Positions 16,569 to 26,198 of a stretch of DNA of 64,000 nt are shown in pieces. Below the pieces are notes generated by a model, which saw only the letters and a program-made list of their open reading frames with translations, was not told the DNA's origin and made no database searches. The stretch covers positions 159,657 through 223,656 of the forward strand of contig PHBJ01000012.1 in the NCBI GenBank assembly GCA_002840555.1, given 5' to 3'. This stretch comes from Deltaproteobacteria bacterium HGW-Deltaproteobacteria-13 (GTDB lineage: Bacteria > Desulfobacterota > Syntrophia > Syntrophales > Smithellaceae). Numbering within the stretch: position 1 is the stretch's first letter; the number at the start of each line of letters is the position of its first letter. The position numbers and the translations under genes were made by a program.

Positions 16569-17138
16569 GGAAAAATCCTTTTTCGGTTAACAGCTCTTCA
16601 ATGTTTAAAAGATTATACCGGGTTGTAAATAATGCAGAGGGAGTTTAGGAAAATCATCATACAGGGGAACCAGCTATAACTTGTTTTGGCTAACTAACCT
16701 TAACATCAAGAGCATTATGACACAGGAAGATAACGTGGTCAAATCATTTTTCTAAGATTTAATAAAAAATAATAATGATATTCATGGGGTAAAAAGAAAC
16801 CGACACCGTTGCCGCGAAGGATAAGGCTATAAACAATTTTCTTTGATTAAAGCCTGAAACGGCGGTATCATGTCCCTGAAAAATTCATCATTTTTGTTAA
16901 TACAATGTCCAAAAATGGCATGTAATTTGATTAATCTATTTGATGGTATTTTATTAGATATAAGCAATTTGGTGTGAATGGATTTAAGAACATAGACATA
17001 ACGTAAGTGTATTCAATGCGTTATTGAATTACTTCGATAAAGTTTATGAGTAATGAGTTGCATATGAAACGGATAGGAAACAGATATTCTGACACAAATT
17101 TGTATCACTCAATTTCAATAAAGAGGGAAGATCATAAA
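16569..17138. other. AT-rich intergenic region
   Basis: No gene is visible in this gap between the divergent reductase operon and the PEP/pyruvate-binding protein gene. One clean inverted repeat, ATTCAAT (17011-17017) / ATTGAAT (17023-17029) with a 5-nt spacer, lies about 110 bp before the chosen start of the plus-strand gene and could be an operator. Both outward promoters should be here. Confidence 0.4.
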
Positions 17139-19730
17139 ATGACACCATTATCCCACGTTAGTACCGGTATCAACGGATTAGATGAAATACTCAATTCCCT
17201 GCAAATGGGTGATAATGTCGTCTTTCAGGTTGATGATATTGCCGATTACAAAAAGTTCGTTGAGCCGTATGTGAAGACTGCTCTGGCGCGAAAACAGCGT
17301 CTGGTCTATATGCGTTTTGCCAATCATCCGCCTCTGTTGGAAGCCAACAAAAATATAAAAGTTTATAAGCTCAATGCCAACAGCGGATTTGAATCATTTT
17401 CCACCCAGGTCCATAATATTGTTCGCGATGAAGGCCTTGATGTGTTTTATGTTTTTGATTGCCTTTCCGATCTGCTGATGGCCTGGGCCACCGATCTGAT
17501 GATCGGCAACTTTTTTGTAATCACCTGTCCCTATCTGTTTGAATTAAATACGGTGGCCTATTTCGCCATTCTGAGAGGCCGTCATTCCTATAAAACCATT
17601 GCCCGGATTCGCGAGACCACCCAGGTTCTTCTGGATATTTATAACAATAGCGGCAAACTTTGCGTCCATCCGCTAAAAGCCTGGAAACGCTATACTCCAA
17701 CGATGTTTCTTCCTCACATCATGGAAGGCGATAAGTTTGTGCCGATCTTAAACAGCGCCGATACGGCCAGTCTGCTTTCGTGCTTAACCGATAAGGATTC
17801 AACCAGCGGTGTGCGTAATCTGGACTACTGGGACCGTATTTTCTGGCGCGCCAATGAAATTCTATACGATCCATCCGCGGTGAAAGAGAAACAGGAAATG
17901 GTGGAGAAATTATCCAGTGTGCTCATCGGGCGGGAAAAAAGAATGCTTTCTTTAGTGAAAGAGTATTTCACGCTGGAAGATCTTGTCGAGATCAAAAAAC
18001 GTTTGATCGGCACGGGATTCATCGGCGGCAAATCCGTGGGCATGCTTTTGGCGCGCAATATCCTGCTGAAGGATACATCTTTTAACTGGGCCGAACAGAT
18101 GGAGCTGCACGATTCTTTTTATATCGGCTCCGATGTTTTCTATTCCTATATGGTTCAAAACGGCTGGTGGAAACTGCTGATGAACCAAAAGACGGAGGAA
18201 GGTTATTTTGAGGTGGCTAAGGAACTTCAGAATAAGATGCTGCATGGCGTGTTTCCGGATGAAGTGAAAGAACAATTCCAGTTGATGCTGGAGTATTTCG
18301 GGCAATCGCCGATTATTGTGCGTTCCAGTTCTCTTTTGGAAGACGCTTTCGGCAATGCGTTTGCCGGAAAATATGAAAGCTATTTCTGCCCCAATCAGGG
18401 AACACCGTCCCTGCGTTACAATAATTTTGAAGAAGCTGTGCGCAGAATATTTGCCAGTACGATGAATGTTGACGCTTTAACCTATCGCCGTCAGAGGGGA
18501 TTGGCCCAGCAGGACGAACAGATGGCTCTTTTAGTGCAAAGAGTTTCCGGGTCGCATCGCAAATATTATTTCTTTCCTGATCTGGCGGGCGTCGGCTTGT
18601 CCTATAACGCGTTCGTCTGGAAAAAAGAAATGGATGCCCAATCCGGAATGCTCAGGATTGTCTACGGTCTGGGAACGCGGGCGGTAAATCGCGTGGAGAA
18701 TGATTATCCGAGAATTGTCGCCCTTGACGCGCCGTTGGTTAAACCTTATGCCCGTCAGGAAGACATACAGCGTTTTTCTCAGCGGGAAGTTGATATTTTA
18801 AACTTAAAAGAAAATGAATTTCAATCCATGCCGCTTACGGAAGTGCTGAATGAAAATTATGAGGCACATATGGACCTCATCGCGGTGCGTGATCTCAAGG
18901 CCACGGAATATATGAGATCAAAGGGCAAGAAAGCGCAGGATGTCTGGATGCTGACTTTCGATGAATTGCTCTCCAGCACGCCGTTTGCCGGAACAATGTC
19001 CAGGATGCTTAAAAAGCTGGAGCAGGTGTACCGCTATCCGGTGGATATTGAATTTACGGTCAACTTCAACGCGGAGGGCAAACCCCAAATCAATCTTCTG
19101 CAGTGCCGGCCGTTTCAGACAAAAGGCCATTACAGCAGGGTGGATCTGCCGGAAGAAATCAGCAAGTCCAAGATACTGCTGCGGCAGGAAGCCAACTTTA
19201 TGGGCGGCAGCGTCTATCAGTCGATTTCCCGTGTTATTTATATCGATCCTCAAGGTTACGCAAAATTGCCGCTTGCGGAAAAATATGAAGTTGCCCGGCT
19301 GGTGGGAAAACTCAATAAGATGATCGGCAAGCGGGAAAAAATGCCGACAATTCTTTTGGGCCCGGGCCGCTGGGGAACGACAACTCCGGCAATGGGGGTG
19401 CCGGTGACTTTCTCGGAAATCAACAACATCACCGCAATCGGTGAGATTGCCTATAACGACGGCAGCTTGGTTCCTGATCTGTCTTTCGGCACACATTTTT
19501 TCCAGGACATGGTCGAAATGGATATTTTCTACGTGGCGATATATCCGGAAAGAAAAGATGTCATTTTTAATCTGCCCTGGCTGATAAAACAGACCAATAT
19601 TTTCACCGATCTGATGCCGGATGATCAAAAATACAAGAAAGTTGTGCGGGTGTATGATGTGAGGAATCAGGACCTGCGCCTGCTTTCGGATATTGTGACA
19701 CAGAAGATGATCTGCTTTTGCGCAAAATAA
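17139..19730 (+). CDS. PEP/pyruvate-binding domain protein with RecA-like N-domain
   Basis: This protein has about 863 residues. The N-terminal ~230 residues look like a KaiC/RadA-type ATPase domain (STGINGLDEILNSLQMGDNV), but the P-loop Lys/Thr are missing, so ATP is probably not hydrolysed there. The middle carries the PEP-synthase/PPDK nucleotide-binding fold, with IIVRSSSLLEDAFGNAFAGK near residue 395. A C-terminal segment has LLGPGRWGTTTPAMG. No swivelling phospho-His domain is evident, so it is not a complete PEP synthase. ATG 17139 follows AGAGGGAAG; an upstream in-frame ATG at 17046 would add 31 residues. The gene seems to be monocistronic. Biochemical role unknown. Confidence 0.75.
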   Translation: MTPLSHVSTGINGLDEILNSLQMGDNVVFQVDDIADYKKFVEPYVKTALARKQRLVYMRFANHPPLLEANKNIKVYKLNANSGFESFSTQVHNIVRDEGLDVFYVFDCLSDLLMAWATDLMIGNFFVITCPYLFELNTVAYFAILRGRHSYKTIARIRETTQVLLDIYNNSGKLCVHPLKAWKRYTPTMFLPHIMEGDKFVPILNSADTASLLSCLTDKDSTSGVRNLDYWDRIFWRANEILYDPSAVKEKQEMVEKLSSVLIGREKRMLSLVKEYFTLEDLVEIKKRLIGTGFIGGKSVGMLLARNILLKDTSFNWAEQMELHDSFYIGSDVFYSYMVQNGWWKLLMNQKTEEGYFEVAKELQNKMLHGVFPDEVKEQFQLMLEYFGQSPIIVRSSSLLEDAFGNAFAGKYESYFCPNQGTPSLRYNNFEEAVRRIFASTMNVDALTYRRQRGLAQQDEQMALLVQRVSGSHRKYYFFPDLAGVGLSYNAFVWKKEMDAQSGMLRIVYGLGTRAVNRVENDYPRIVALDAPLVKPYARQEDIQRFSQREVDILNLKENEFQSMPLTEVLNENYEAHMDLIAVRDLKATEYMRSKGKKAQDVWMLTFDELLSSTPFAGTMSRMLKKLEQVYRYPVDIEFTVNFNAEGKPQINLLQCRPFQTKGHYSRVDLPEEISKSKILLRQEANFMGGSVYQSISRVIYIDPQGYAKLPLAEKYEVARLVGKLNKMIGKREKMPTILLGPGRWGTTTPAMGVPVTFSEINNITAIGEIAYNDGSLVPDLSFGTHFFQDMVEMDIFYVAIYPERKDVIFNLPWLIKQTNIFTDLMPDDQKYKKVVRVYDVRNQDLRLLSDIVTQKMICFCAK

Positions 19731-19748
19731 AAATTAAAAAAAGTAATG

Positions 19749-19787
19749 CGGGTCTTCAAACCCGTCAAGACACAGCGAAAGCTGTGT
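19749..19787 (+). other. Tandem hairpins downstream of the PEP-binding gene
   Basis: CGGGT/ACCCG (19749-19753 and 19760-19764) is followed by ACACAGC-GAAA-GCTGTGT (19770-19787), a 7-bp stem closed by a GNRA tetraloop. No T-run follows. This may be a 3' stabilising or processing structure. The rest of 19788-20013 shows nothing recognisable. Confidence 0.45.
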
Positions 19788-20013
19788 ACGAATTGATTGG
19801 CAAGGGTCCCTCAGTATTAAATCATATAAAAAGCTGCGGCCCTCAAAAGGTTGCTGCTTTAAACTAAAATAATTAAATCAAATATTAATAATAAATTATA
19901 TTTAAATGATCAGTTTCGGCGAGGAGGGGGCTCCCCCGGCGCATGACTTACTCATACACCGAAGGAGCCCATTGACGCCTATAAGGCGGCAGATTCCAGA
20001 TAACTTACTGCTA

Positions 20014-21372
<1,359 letters not shown>

Positions 21373-21412
21373 TTAATCCTCCTGAATAAAATTTATTATT
21401 TGTTTCATGCAA

Positions 21413-21430
21413 TTGACATACATGGGTCAA
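21413..21430. promoter_or_regulatory. Inverted repeat upstream of gdhA
   Basis: TTGAC (21413-21417) and GTCAA (21426-21430) are separated by 8 bp, in the gap between the nrpR-like stop codon and gdhA. The position suits a regulator-binding site. It is not the GGAA-N6-TTCC box described for methanogen NrpR. Confidence 0.3.
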
Positions 21431-21445
21431 CTCAATCGATTTTAT

Positions 21446-22447
21446 CTAAATCTCCTCAATGCCGCGGAGAGTTTCATACTCCATGACCGTGGACATGGCT
21501 TTGTTATCCACATCGAAACCTTCTTCATACGCCGCGGCAACCGGATTGAGGCCGCCCAGCAGGATCATGCCGACTCTGTTGATATCCACATCGGTCTGGC
21601 AAATGGGTGCCCCGACAGTGCCTATGGAAAGAGCTCCGCGAATTCCCGCTTTATCAAAATCGGCGATGACGTTTTCTACCAGCGCGCGGCTGATCGATGG
21701 TATTTCGCGGAAGTTGGCCAGAATATTTCCTTCGCCTTTTTCCACGACTTCTTTGACCGAGGTCATTTTGCCGCGAATAAAAATTTCCGATGGATCAAGC
21801 GATGAGCCGGAGTAATTGATCAGCTCGACAAATCTTAACGGCTCGCCGTTTTTTACCTGGAGTATTCCGCCGAACTTGGAATCAATGGGAATGCCGTATC
21901 TTAAAAACACACTGTTGATTAGAATGCTGCAAACCGTGGCTAACCCGATTTTCCCTTCAGGAATAACCACATCGCCCAGCTTCTTTCCCGCCGGGGCAAC
22001 GGCAACACGGTCGGAAACAGCTATTTTCTTTTTGAAAACCGGTTTCATCACCGCAAGAGCTTTTTTAAACTGATTTTGCGGGAAAAAAGAAATGTTGACA
22101 GGAACAAGACCTCGGCGCTTTTTGAGGTCGAAAGTTGTTTTGAAAGATAAAACATCAATGCGGGAAATGGAAAGGCTTATCTTATCCCGCACGCGGGCAT
22201 TGGTAATTTCATCCAGTCCCAGATTGGTAATTGTTCTGCCGTCACGACGGCCGATAAGTTTCGTCAGCCCTCTTTCATCCATCAGTTTCAGATGGTAGCG
22301 GACTGTTCGTTCACTTAATTGGATGCCCCGCTCTTCCATTTTTCTCGCGATGACGCGCGCGCCCAGTGATTCCGGGTTTTCATGGAGGATCTTTAAGATC
22401 AGAATGACTTTTCGTTCAATATCTTCCGGGTTAAAAAGTTGTTTCAT
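21446..22447 (-). CDS. nrpR: NrpR-like nitrogen regulator
   Basis: This 333-residue protein has an N-terminal winged HTH (about residues 8-70; ILHENPESLGARVIARKMEE then SERTVRYHLKLMDERGLT). One NrpR regulatory domain (DUF128) follows at about 95-330, with VCSILINSVFLRYGIPI and GAPICQTDVDINRVGMILLG blocks. In methanogenic archaea NrpR represses nitrogen-assimilation genes and is released by 2-oxoglutarate. Here only one regulatory domain is present. ATG 22447 is chosen; a TTG at 22468 would add seven residues. It is encoded just before gdhA, so direct control of gdhA is likely. It is uncommon in bacteria. Confidence 0.8.
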   Translation of the reverse strand: MKQLFNPEDIERKVILILKILHENPESLGARVIARKMEERGIQLSERTVRYHLKLMDERGLTKLIGRRDGRTITNLGLDEITNARVRDKISLSISRIDVLSFKTTFDLKKRRGLVPVNISFFPQNQFKKALAVMKPVFKKKIAVSDRVAVAPAGKKLGDVVIPEGKIGLATVCSILINSVFLRYGIPIDSKFGGILQVKNGEPLRFVELINYSGSSLDPSEIFIRGKMTSVKEVVEKGEGNILANFREIPSISRALVENVIADFDKAGIRGALSIGTVGAPICQTDVDINRVGMILLGGLNPVAAAYEEGFDVDNKAMSTVMEYETLRGIEEI

Positions 22448-22462
22448 AAGGTATAAGGCAAT

Positions 22463-22525
22463 CGGCAATCGTTTGCCGTATTCCTAACGATAAAAAACAA
22501 TCTTGTCAAATACAAAATTGTATTT
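22463..22525 (-). promoter_or_regulatory. nrpR promoter region with two palindromes
   Basis: CGGCAA-TCGT-TTGCCG spans 22463-22478, and AAATACAA-AA-TTGTATTT spans 22508-22525. On the minus strand TTGACA (22502-22507) with TAGGAA 17 nt downstream is a possible promoter, flanked by the two palindromes. They are candidate operators for autoregulation by the NrpR-like protein. The remainder of the gap to 22630 is AT-rich without other structure. Confidence 0.45.
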
Positions 22526-22630
22526 TTTAAATTATTTTGATTCAAAAATGTACCGTTATGTTGAGACGGAAGAGCAGAAATTAAATATTGATTAATGATA
22601 TCAAAGGTGTTTGTCTTAAGCGGTTTCTTT

Positions 22631-23335
22631 TCAGACCGTTCCGTCTAAGAACTTTTTTCTTTTAGACGGTGTATATCTTTCAATCGCGTAACGCAGCATG
22701 GTGCGGGGCATTGTCCGGCAATGCGCTTTTAAAAAAGATTCCGCGCGCTCAATATCACGCTTTCCCGCTTCGCGCAGCATCCAGCCGACGGCCTTGTGAA
22801 TTAAGTCTTCTTTATCTTTCAGTAAAAGCTCCGCGATTTTGAGCGCATCGTCGAACTGTTTGTATTTGATAAAATAAAAAGTGGCGAGCACCGCAATGCG
22901 CCGCTCCCATAGACTTTTTGATTTTACCAGACGATAGAGTGTCTTTCTGCTTTTTGTAAAAAGATACGCTCCCACAATTTTAGGCGCGGAAACATCCACC
23001 AGGTCCCAGTTGTTAATGCAATCTGTGTTTGCCAGATAAAGGTCATAGATTTTCTTTCGAATGGTTTCGTCACCTTTGGCAAAGGCGTTGACAAACAAGA
23101 TGAGAACGAAGAGCCTTTCTTCATGGAAAGGAGATTTCAAAAGCAACAAGGCTTCCTCAAGCGGCAGATTTCTGAATTCTTCAGCCAGTTTCCGCACTGC
23201 CGGAACACGAATGCCCAGAAAAATATCTCCTTCACCATATTGACCGGCGCCGGTTTTAAAAAATCCCTGCAGAAACCGGGCGTCTTTCTTATCACCCATT
23301 TTTTGCAGGCGTTTGCTGATTTCGTTTGCATTCAT
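22631..23335 (-). CDS. AlkD-like DNA alkylation repair protein
   Basis: This 234-residue all-helical protein belongs to the DNA alkylation repair (AlkD) HEAT-like family. It shows FLGIRVPAVRKLAEEF (about residues 39-54), SPFHEERLFVLILFV, and the conserved NNWDLVDVSAPKIVG block (about residues 107-121), then LWERRIAVLATFYFI and KAVGWMLREAG. Members excise N3- and N7-alkylpurines without base flipping. ATG 23335 begins 1 nt after the stop of the cupin gene, indicating translational coupling; the longer in-frame extension reads into that gene. It is the last gene of the string cupin-alkD. Confidence 0.88.
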   Translation of the reverse strand: MNANEISKRLQKMGDKKDARFLQGFFKTGAGQYGEGDIFLGIRVPAVRKLAEEFRNLPLEEALLLLKSPFHEERLFVLILFVNAFAKGDETIRKKIYDLYLANTDCINNWDLVDVSAPKIVGAYLFTKSRKTLYRLVKSKSLWERRIAVLATFYFIKYKQFDDALKIAELLLKDKEDLIHKAVGWMLREAGKRDIERAESFLKAHCRTMPRTMLRYAIERYTPSKRKKFLDGTV

Positions 23336-23336
23336 A

Positions 23337-23672
23337 TTATTTAACTTTTTGCGGCAGATATTCATCGCGCACGGGTGAAAAAACCTCAACGGCGACAGAT
23401 TCTTTCAATATCTCAGCGCTGTGCGAAGTATTACCCGGGATACACCAGCTGTCTCCCTTGTTAACTTCAAATACCTGTTTGCCGATAGTCAGCCGGATTT
23501 TTCCCTCCGTCAGATAACCTGTCTGTTCATGAAGATGAGCGTGTTTTGGCAATACCGCACCGGCATCCATTCTGAATTCGGTAAAAAGGGTCTTTTCTCC
23601 ATAGACAAGCGTTTTGAGCTTTATTCCCGGCAGGACTTCTTTAAATCCGTTTTGATCCGCTTTGTAAAACAA
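23337..23672 (-). CDS. Small cupin-domain protein
   Basis: This single-cupin protein of 111 residues has the metal-site motif 1 at LPKHAHLHEQTGYLTEGKIRL (shown in part: HAHLHEQ, about residues 43-49) and motif 2 at PGNTSHSAEIL near residue 80. It resembles the small cupins that bind a divalent metal and act as sensors, isomerases or dioxygenases; no specific activity can be named. Translation starts at a TTG codon with GGAG 7 nt upstream; no ATG is available in frame near the N-terminus. It lies between osmC-like and alkD-like genes on one strand. Confidence 0.8.
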   Translation of the reverse strand: MFYKADQNGFKEVLPGIKLKTLVYGEKTLFTEFRMDAGAVLPKHAHLHEQTGYLTEGKIRLTIGKQVFEVNKGDSWCIPGNTSHSAEILKESVAVEVFSPVRDEYLPQKVK

Positions 23673-23685
23673 TCGTCATCTCCTT

Positions 23686-24087
23686 TTATTGGATTATTGT
23701 ATTGACGTGTATTTCCGGCGGTGAGAAAAGATGCTTTCTCACCGAACAGGTATCGGCGGCTTTGATGACCGCGGCTTTATATTTTTCGGGAAAATCAGGA
23801 GGCAGAACGATATCAAGATTTATTTTTTCTGCCATGTGTGTTGAGTCATTGCGAAAAACAGTTTGAACGATTCTAATGTTGTCCGTCGGGATGGAACGTG
23901 ATTGACAGAAGGATGCCACGTAAAATCCGGCGCAGGTGCCGAGAGAGGCCAGGAAAAGTTCGAAAGGCGAGGGCGCGGTATTTTCTCCGCCATCCGCTTT
24001 CGGCTGATCCGAATGAATCGTAAAATCCCGGAAATGTGCGGACACTTTTTTATTGCCGTCAAATGTAATGTCAAATTTTGATTCCAT
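23686..24087 (-). CDS. OsmC family protein
   Basis: This 133-residue OsmC/Ohr-type protein carries the two conserved cysteines in LGTCAGFYVASF (about residues 49-60) and in DTCSVRKHL (about residues 111-119). Such proteins reduce hydroperoxides through a Cys pair in the cytosol; some lack activity. AGGAGG precedes the ATG. It is placed with a quinone-reductase-like gene and a cupin gene, which suggests a small stress-response group, but the regulator is not visible. Confidence 0.88.
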   Translation of the reverse strand: MESKFDITFDGNKKVSAHFRDFTIHSDQPKADGGENTAPSPFELFLASLGTCAGFYVASFCQSRSIPTDNIRIVQTVFRNDSTHMAEKINLDIVLPPDFPEKYKAAVIKAADTCSVRKHLFSPPEIHVNTIIQ

Positions 24088-24128
24088 GATTTATACCTCC
24101 TCAAAAAATGCAAAACTTCAGTTGACTA

Positions 24129-24725
24129 TCATGCTTTGGGAAAAAATTTATTAATATCTTTTGTTACTGAGTCCAACCATTTTTTACGCCGGGTTTCTGA
24201 ACTGGTGACAACGACATTGAACATCCGGCGCTGGAAGTTATCGACACCGCAGAGGCCGAAGATGCAATTCTTCCAGATCGTCTCCAGCGGATCGCCGAAA
24301 ACATCTCTTTCTCTTTTGGTTTTAGTGTTGGAAGTGTTGTAAACGAGCGCCGCCTTCGCTTTGAGCAACCCTTTGGGGACACCTTCACCGGAATCGCCCT
24401 CCAGAAATTCGTAAGCCACATCGGGACGGATCACACGATCCACCCATCCTTTAAGAATAGCCGGAGGCTGCCCCCACCAGTTGGGATGAACAATAATAAT
24501 TCCATCCGCCGCCGCGATTTTTTGGCAATGTTTTTTTATTTTAGCAGGCAGTTTGGCGTCATTTGAAATTTCTTCGGTGGGAAGAAGCGGATCAAATTTT
24601 TCCCGATACAGATCATGAAAAAAGACTTTGTGCCCGTTTACCTTCAGCGCTTCAACCGCCGTTTTAGCAATGGCGTGGTTAAAGCTTCCGGGATCAGGAT
24701 GGGCAAGGATGAGGGAGATTTTCAT
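24129..24725 (-). CDS. NQO1-like NAD(P)H flavin oxidoreductase
   Basis: This 198-residue protein has the flavodoxin-like fold of the NAD(P)H quinone oxidoreductase / MdaB-KefF family. The N-terminus reads LILAHPDPGSFNHAIAK, and the FMN/FAD contact region HPNWWGQPPAILKGWVDRV sits near residue 79. A quinone- or electrophile-reducing role is known for the family. It starts 12 nt after the BsuBI/PstI-like nuclease gene and precedes osmC, so it may be read through from the upstream restriction-modification genes. No clear ribosome site is seen. Confidence 0.85.
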   Translation of the reverse strand: MKISLILAHPDPGSFNHAIAKTAVEALKVNGHKVFFHDLYREKFDPLLPTEEISNDAKLPAKIKKHCQKIAAADGIIIVHPNWWGQPPAILKGWVDRVIRPDVAYEFLEGDSGEGVPKGLLKAKAALVYNTSNTKTKRERDVFGDPLETIWKNCIFGLCGVDNFQRRMFNVVVTSSETRRKKWLDSVTKDINKFFPKA

Positions 24726-24737
24726 TAACTACAACCA

Positions 24738-25247
24738 TTAATCTTCATACGGTCCGAGGAAACGTTCACCGTTGAAGTGAATCAAATGAGTAGGTGATTC
24801 GGCAACCCAAACCTCAGTTTCCCAGGAAATGTCTGTTAAGTACTTCAACATGGCGTGTCGATCCATGAATGCTGTAACAAAAACCAGACCGGCTGAAGAT
24901 TTGGCAAATAATTTCTTCAATTCCTGCCGCCGTTTGGGGTTAACCGGGCCATGACTGGTTACCGCTTCAATCAGCACGAGCCAGTTCCTTTTTACATGAT
25001 GCACAACAACATCGGGCATCTTGCCGTGTTCTTCTATCATAACGCCAAGAGAAGCCAGCTTCTCAGCATCGTAATAAGCCAATATTGAATGAGAATCTCG
25101 GACATAAATTGCGTGGCCACCGGGTGTGAATAGTGAACAGAAATCTTTGATAATTTTCTTTATCAGAATATTCTGCCCACCCGGAGAAAGCTTGATTTTC
25201 TGACCTTCTGCAAACTGGATGGGCAATCTTTGCATCTTCCTTTCCAT
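24738..25247 (-). CDS. BsuBI/PstI-type nuclease, catalytic domain only
   Basis: This 169-residue protein matches the C-terminal catalytic domain of the BsuBI/PstI type II restriction enzyme family. It has LSPGGQN at the start, then GKMPDVVVHH, the signature IEAVTSHGPVNPKRR (about residues 92-106), TAFMDRH and ending WETEVWVAE...HFNGERFLGPY. Family members are usually about 315 residues with an N-terminal winged-helix DNA-recognition domain; that part is missing here. Upstream bases 25248-25379 do not encode it in any obvious way. The neighbouring 265-residue protein may supply DNA binding, or the enzyme may be a natural short form or a decayed one. Confidence 0.75.
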   Translation of the reverse strand: MERKMQRLPIQFAEGQKIKLSPGGQNILIKKIIKDFCSLFTPGGHAIYVRDSHSILAYYDAEKLASLGVMIEEHGKMPDVVVHHVKRNWLVLIEAVTSHGPVNPKRRQELKKLFAKSSAGLVFVTAFMDRHAMLKYLTDISWETEVWVAESPTHLIHFNGERFLGPYED

Positions 25248-25379
25248 AATATCACCAATGGCTCATAGGAATTGTTTAATACATTGCTACATTCACGACA
25301 TGTACGCATGATCCAATATATTTAAAGATTGAAAAGCCATAGTAAATTCTTTTAAACAGATTTGTCTTTTTCATCTAGA

Positions 25380-26177
25380 TCAAAAAGACCTTTCCCTGTA
25401 GGTTTGCAAGTCATCATCTGTCATTTCTTCGGGATCGACAAGGTGGTAATGCTTCTCGGATGATACGGCGATGCCATGATCATTCTCCTCGAAGGCAAAT
25501 AATGCAATACAATTATCTTTAATGAATTGTGCGGCAATTGGACGGCAAATCAATGATGCAAATTTTCTGTTACATAAAGCGAAATCCTGTTCTATTTGCA
25601 CTATGCCAAGCTGATCACTTCCACCTTTCGCTTGCACCGGAAAAACATATTGTGCTCCCCGTTGATCCACTCCGATATATATCTCATCCGTCTCAATTTG
25701 CCCCATTTCGGGAACGGTAGTCCTTAGGTGATTCTGTAGAGAGTAACAAGTGACGCCCGTAAATATATCGACAAGGCGATTATATCGTATGATTGCAAGC
25801 AAAGCTTGTTCATCGTTCAAGGCGTATCTCAAAATTATTCCAGGCGTGGCGTCCGGAATTTTTGTTTCCGCAAGCAATTCATTTGGAAGAATTCGTGGCA
25901 TTGATGATAATGAAAATTTATATTTGGCTTTTCCAATAGGTCTAATGACCCACTCCAACCCTTCCGGCGCATATTTTTTTATCGATTCAGGTAAACATGC
26001 GCGATAACGGAAACTGTATAATACGTCACCAAGATTTTTAGGAAGAGAGATCCCCAGTTTTTTTGCCGTTTGAACAAGGTCATTTCTTTCGAACAGAACT
26101 TCTTTGTCGCCCTTCTTGTATTTGTGAGAAAAGATACTTTCTATAATGAGCGTATAACGGTTTTTTGGTTTTACCAT
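25380..26177 (-). CDS. Putative restriction endonuclease (PD-(D/E)XK-like)
   Basis: This 265-residue protein starts 21 nt after the methyltransferase stop, with AAGGGAGG upstream. The N-terminal part (residues 25-95) reads as a DNA-binding-like region (LPKNLGDVLYSFRYR). A likely nuclease core is seen at ETDEIYIGVD...YVFPVQAKGG (about residues 165-190): an acidic residue, then a QxK where ExK is usual. It is followed by the conserved GIVQIEQD. A role as endonuclease or specificity partner of the adjacent methyltransferase is inferred from position and this pattern. No name is assigned. Confidence 0.6.
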   Translation of the reverse strand: MVKPKNRYTLIIESIFSHKYKKGDKEVLFERNDLVQTAKKLGISLPKNLGDVLYSFRYRACLPESIKKYAPEGLEWVIRPIGKAKYKFSLSSMPRILPNELLAETKIPDATPGIILRYALNDEQALLAIIRYNRLVDIFTGVTCYSLQNHLRTTVPEMGQIETDEIYIGVDQRGAQYVFPVQAKGGSDQLGIVQIEQDFALCNRKFASLICRPIAAQFIKDNCIALFAFEENDHGIAVSSEKHYHLVDPEEMTDDDLQTYRERSF

Positions 26178-26198
26178 ATGTGCCTCCCTTAGCTGTAT

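Noticed and set aside
18918..19628. 236-codon minus-strand frame opposite the PEP/pyruvate-binding gene
   Set aside because: Antisense to conserved coding sequence and Arg/His-rich as expected for a shadow.
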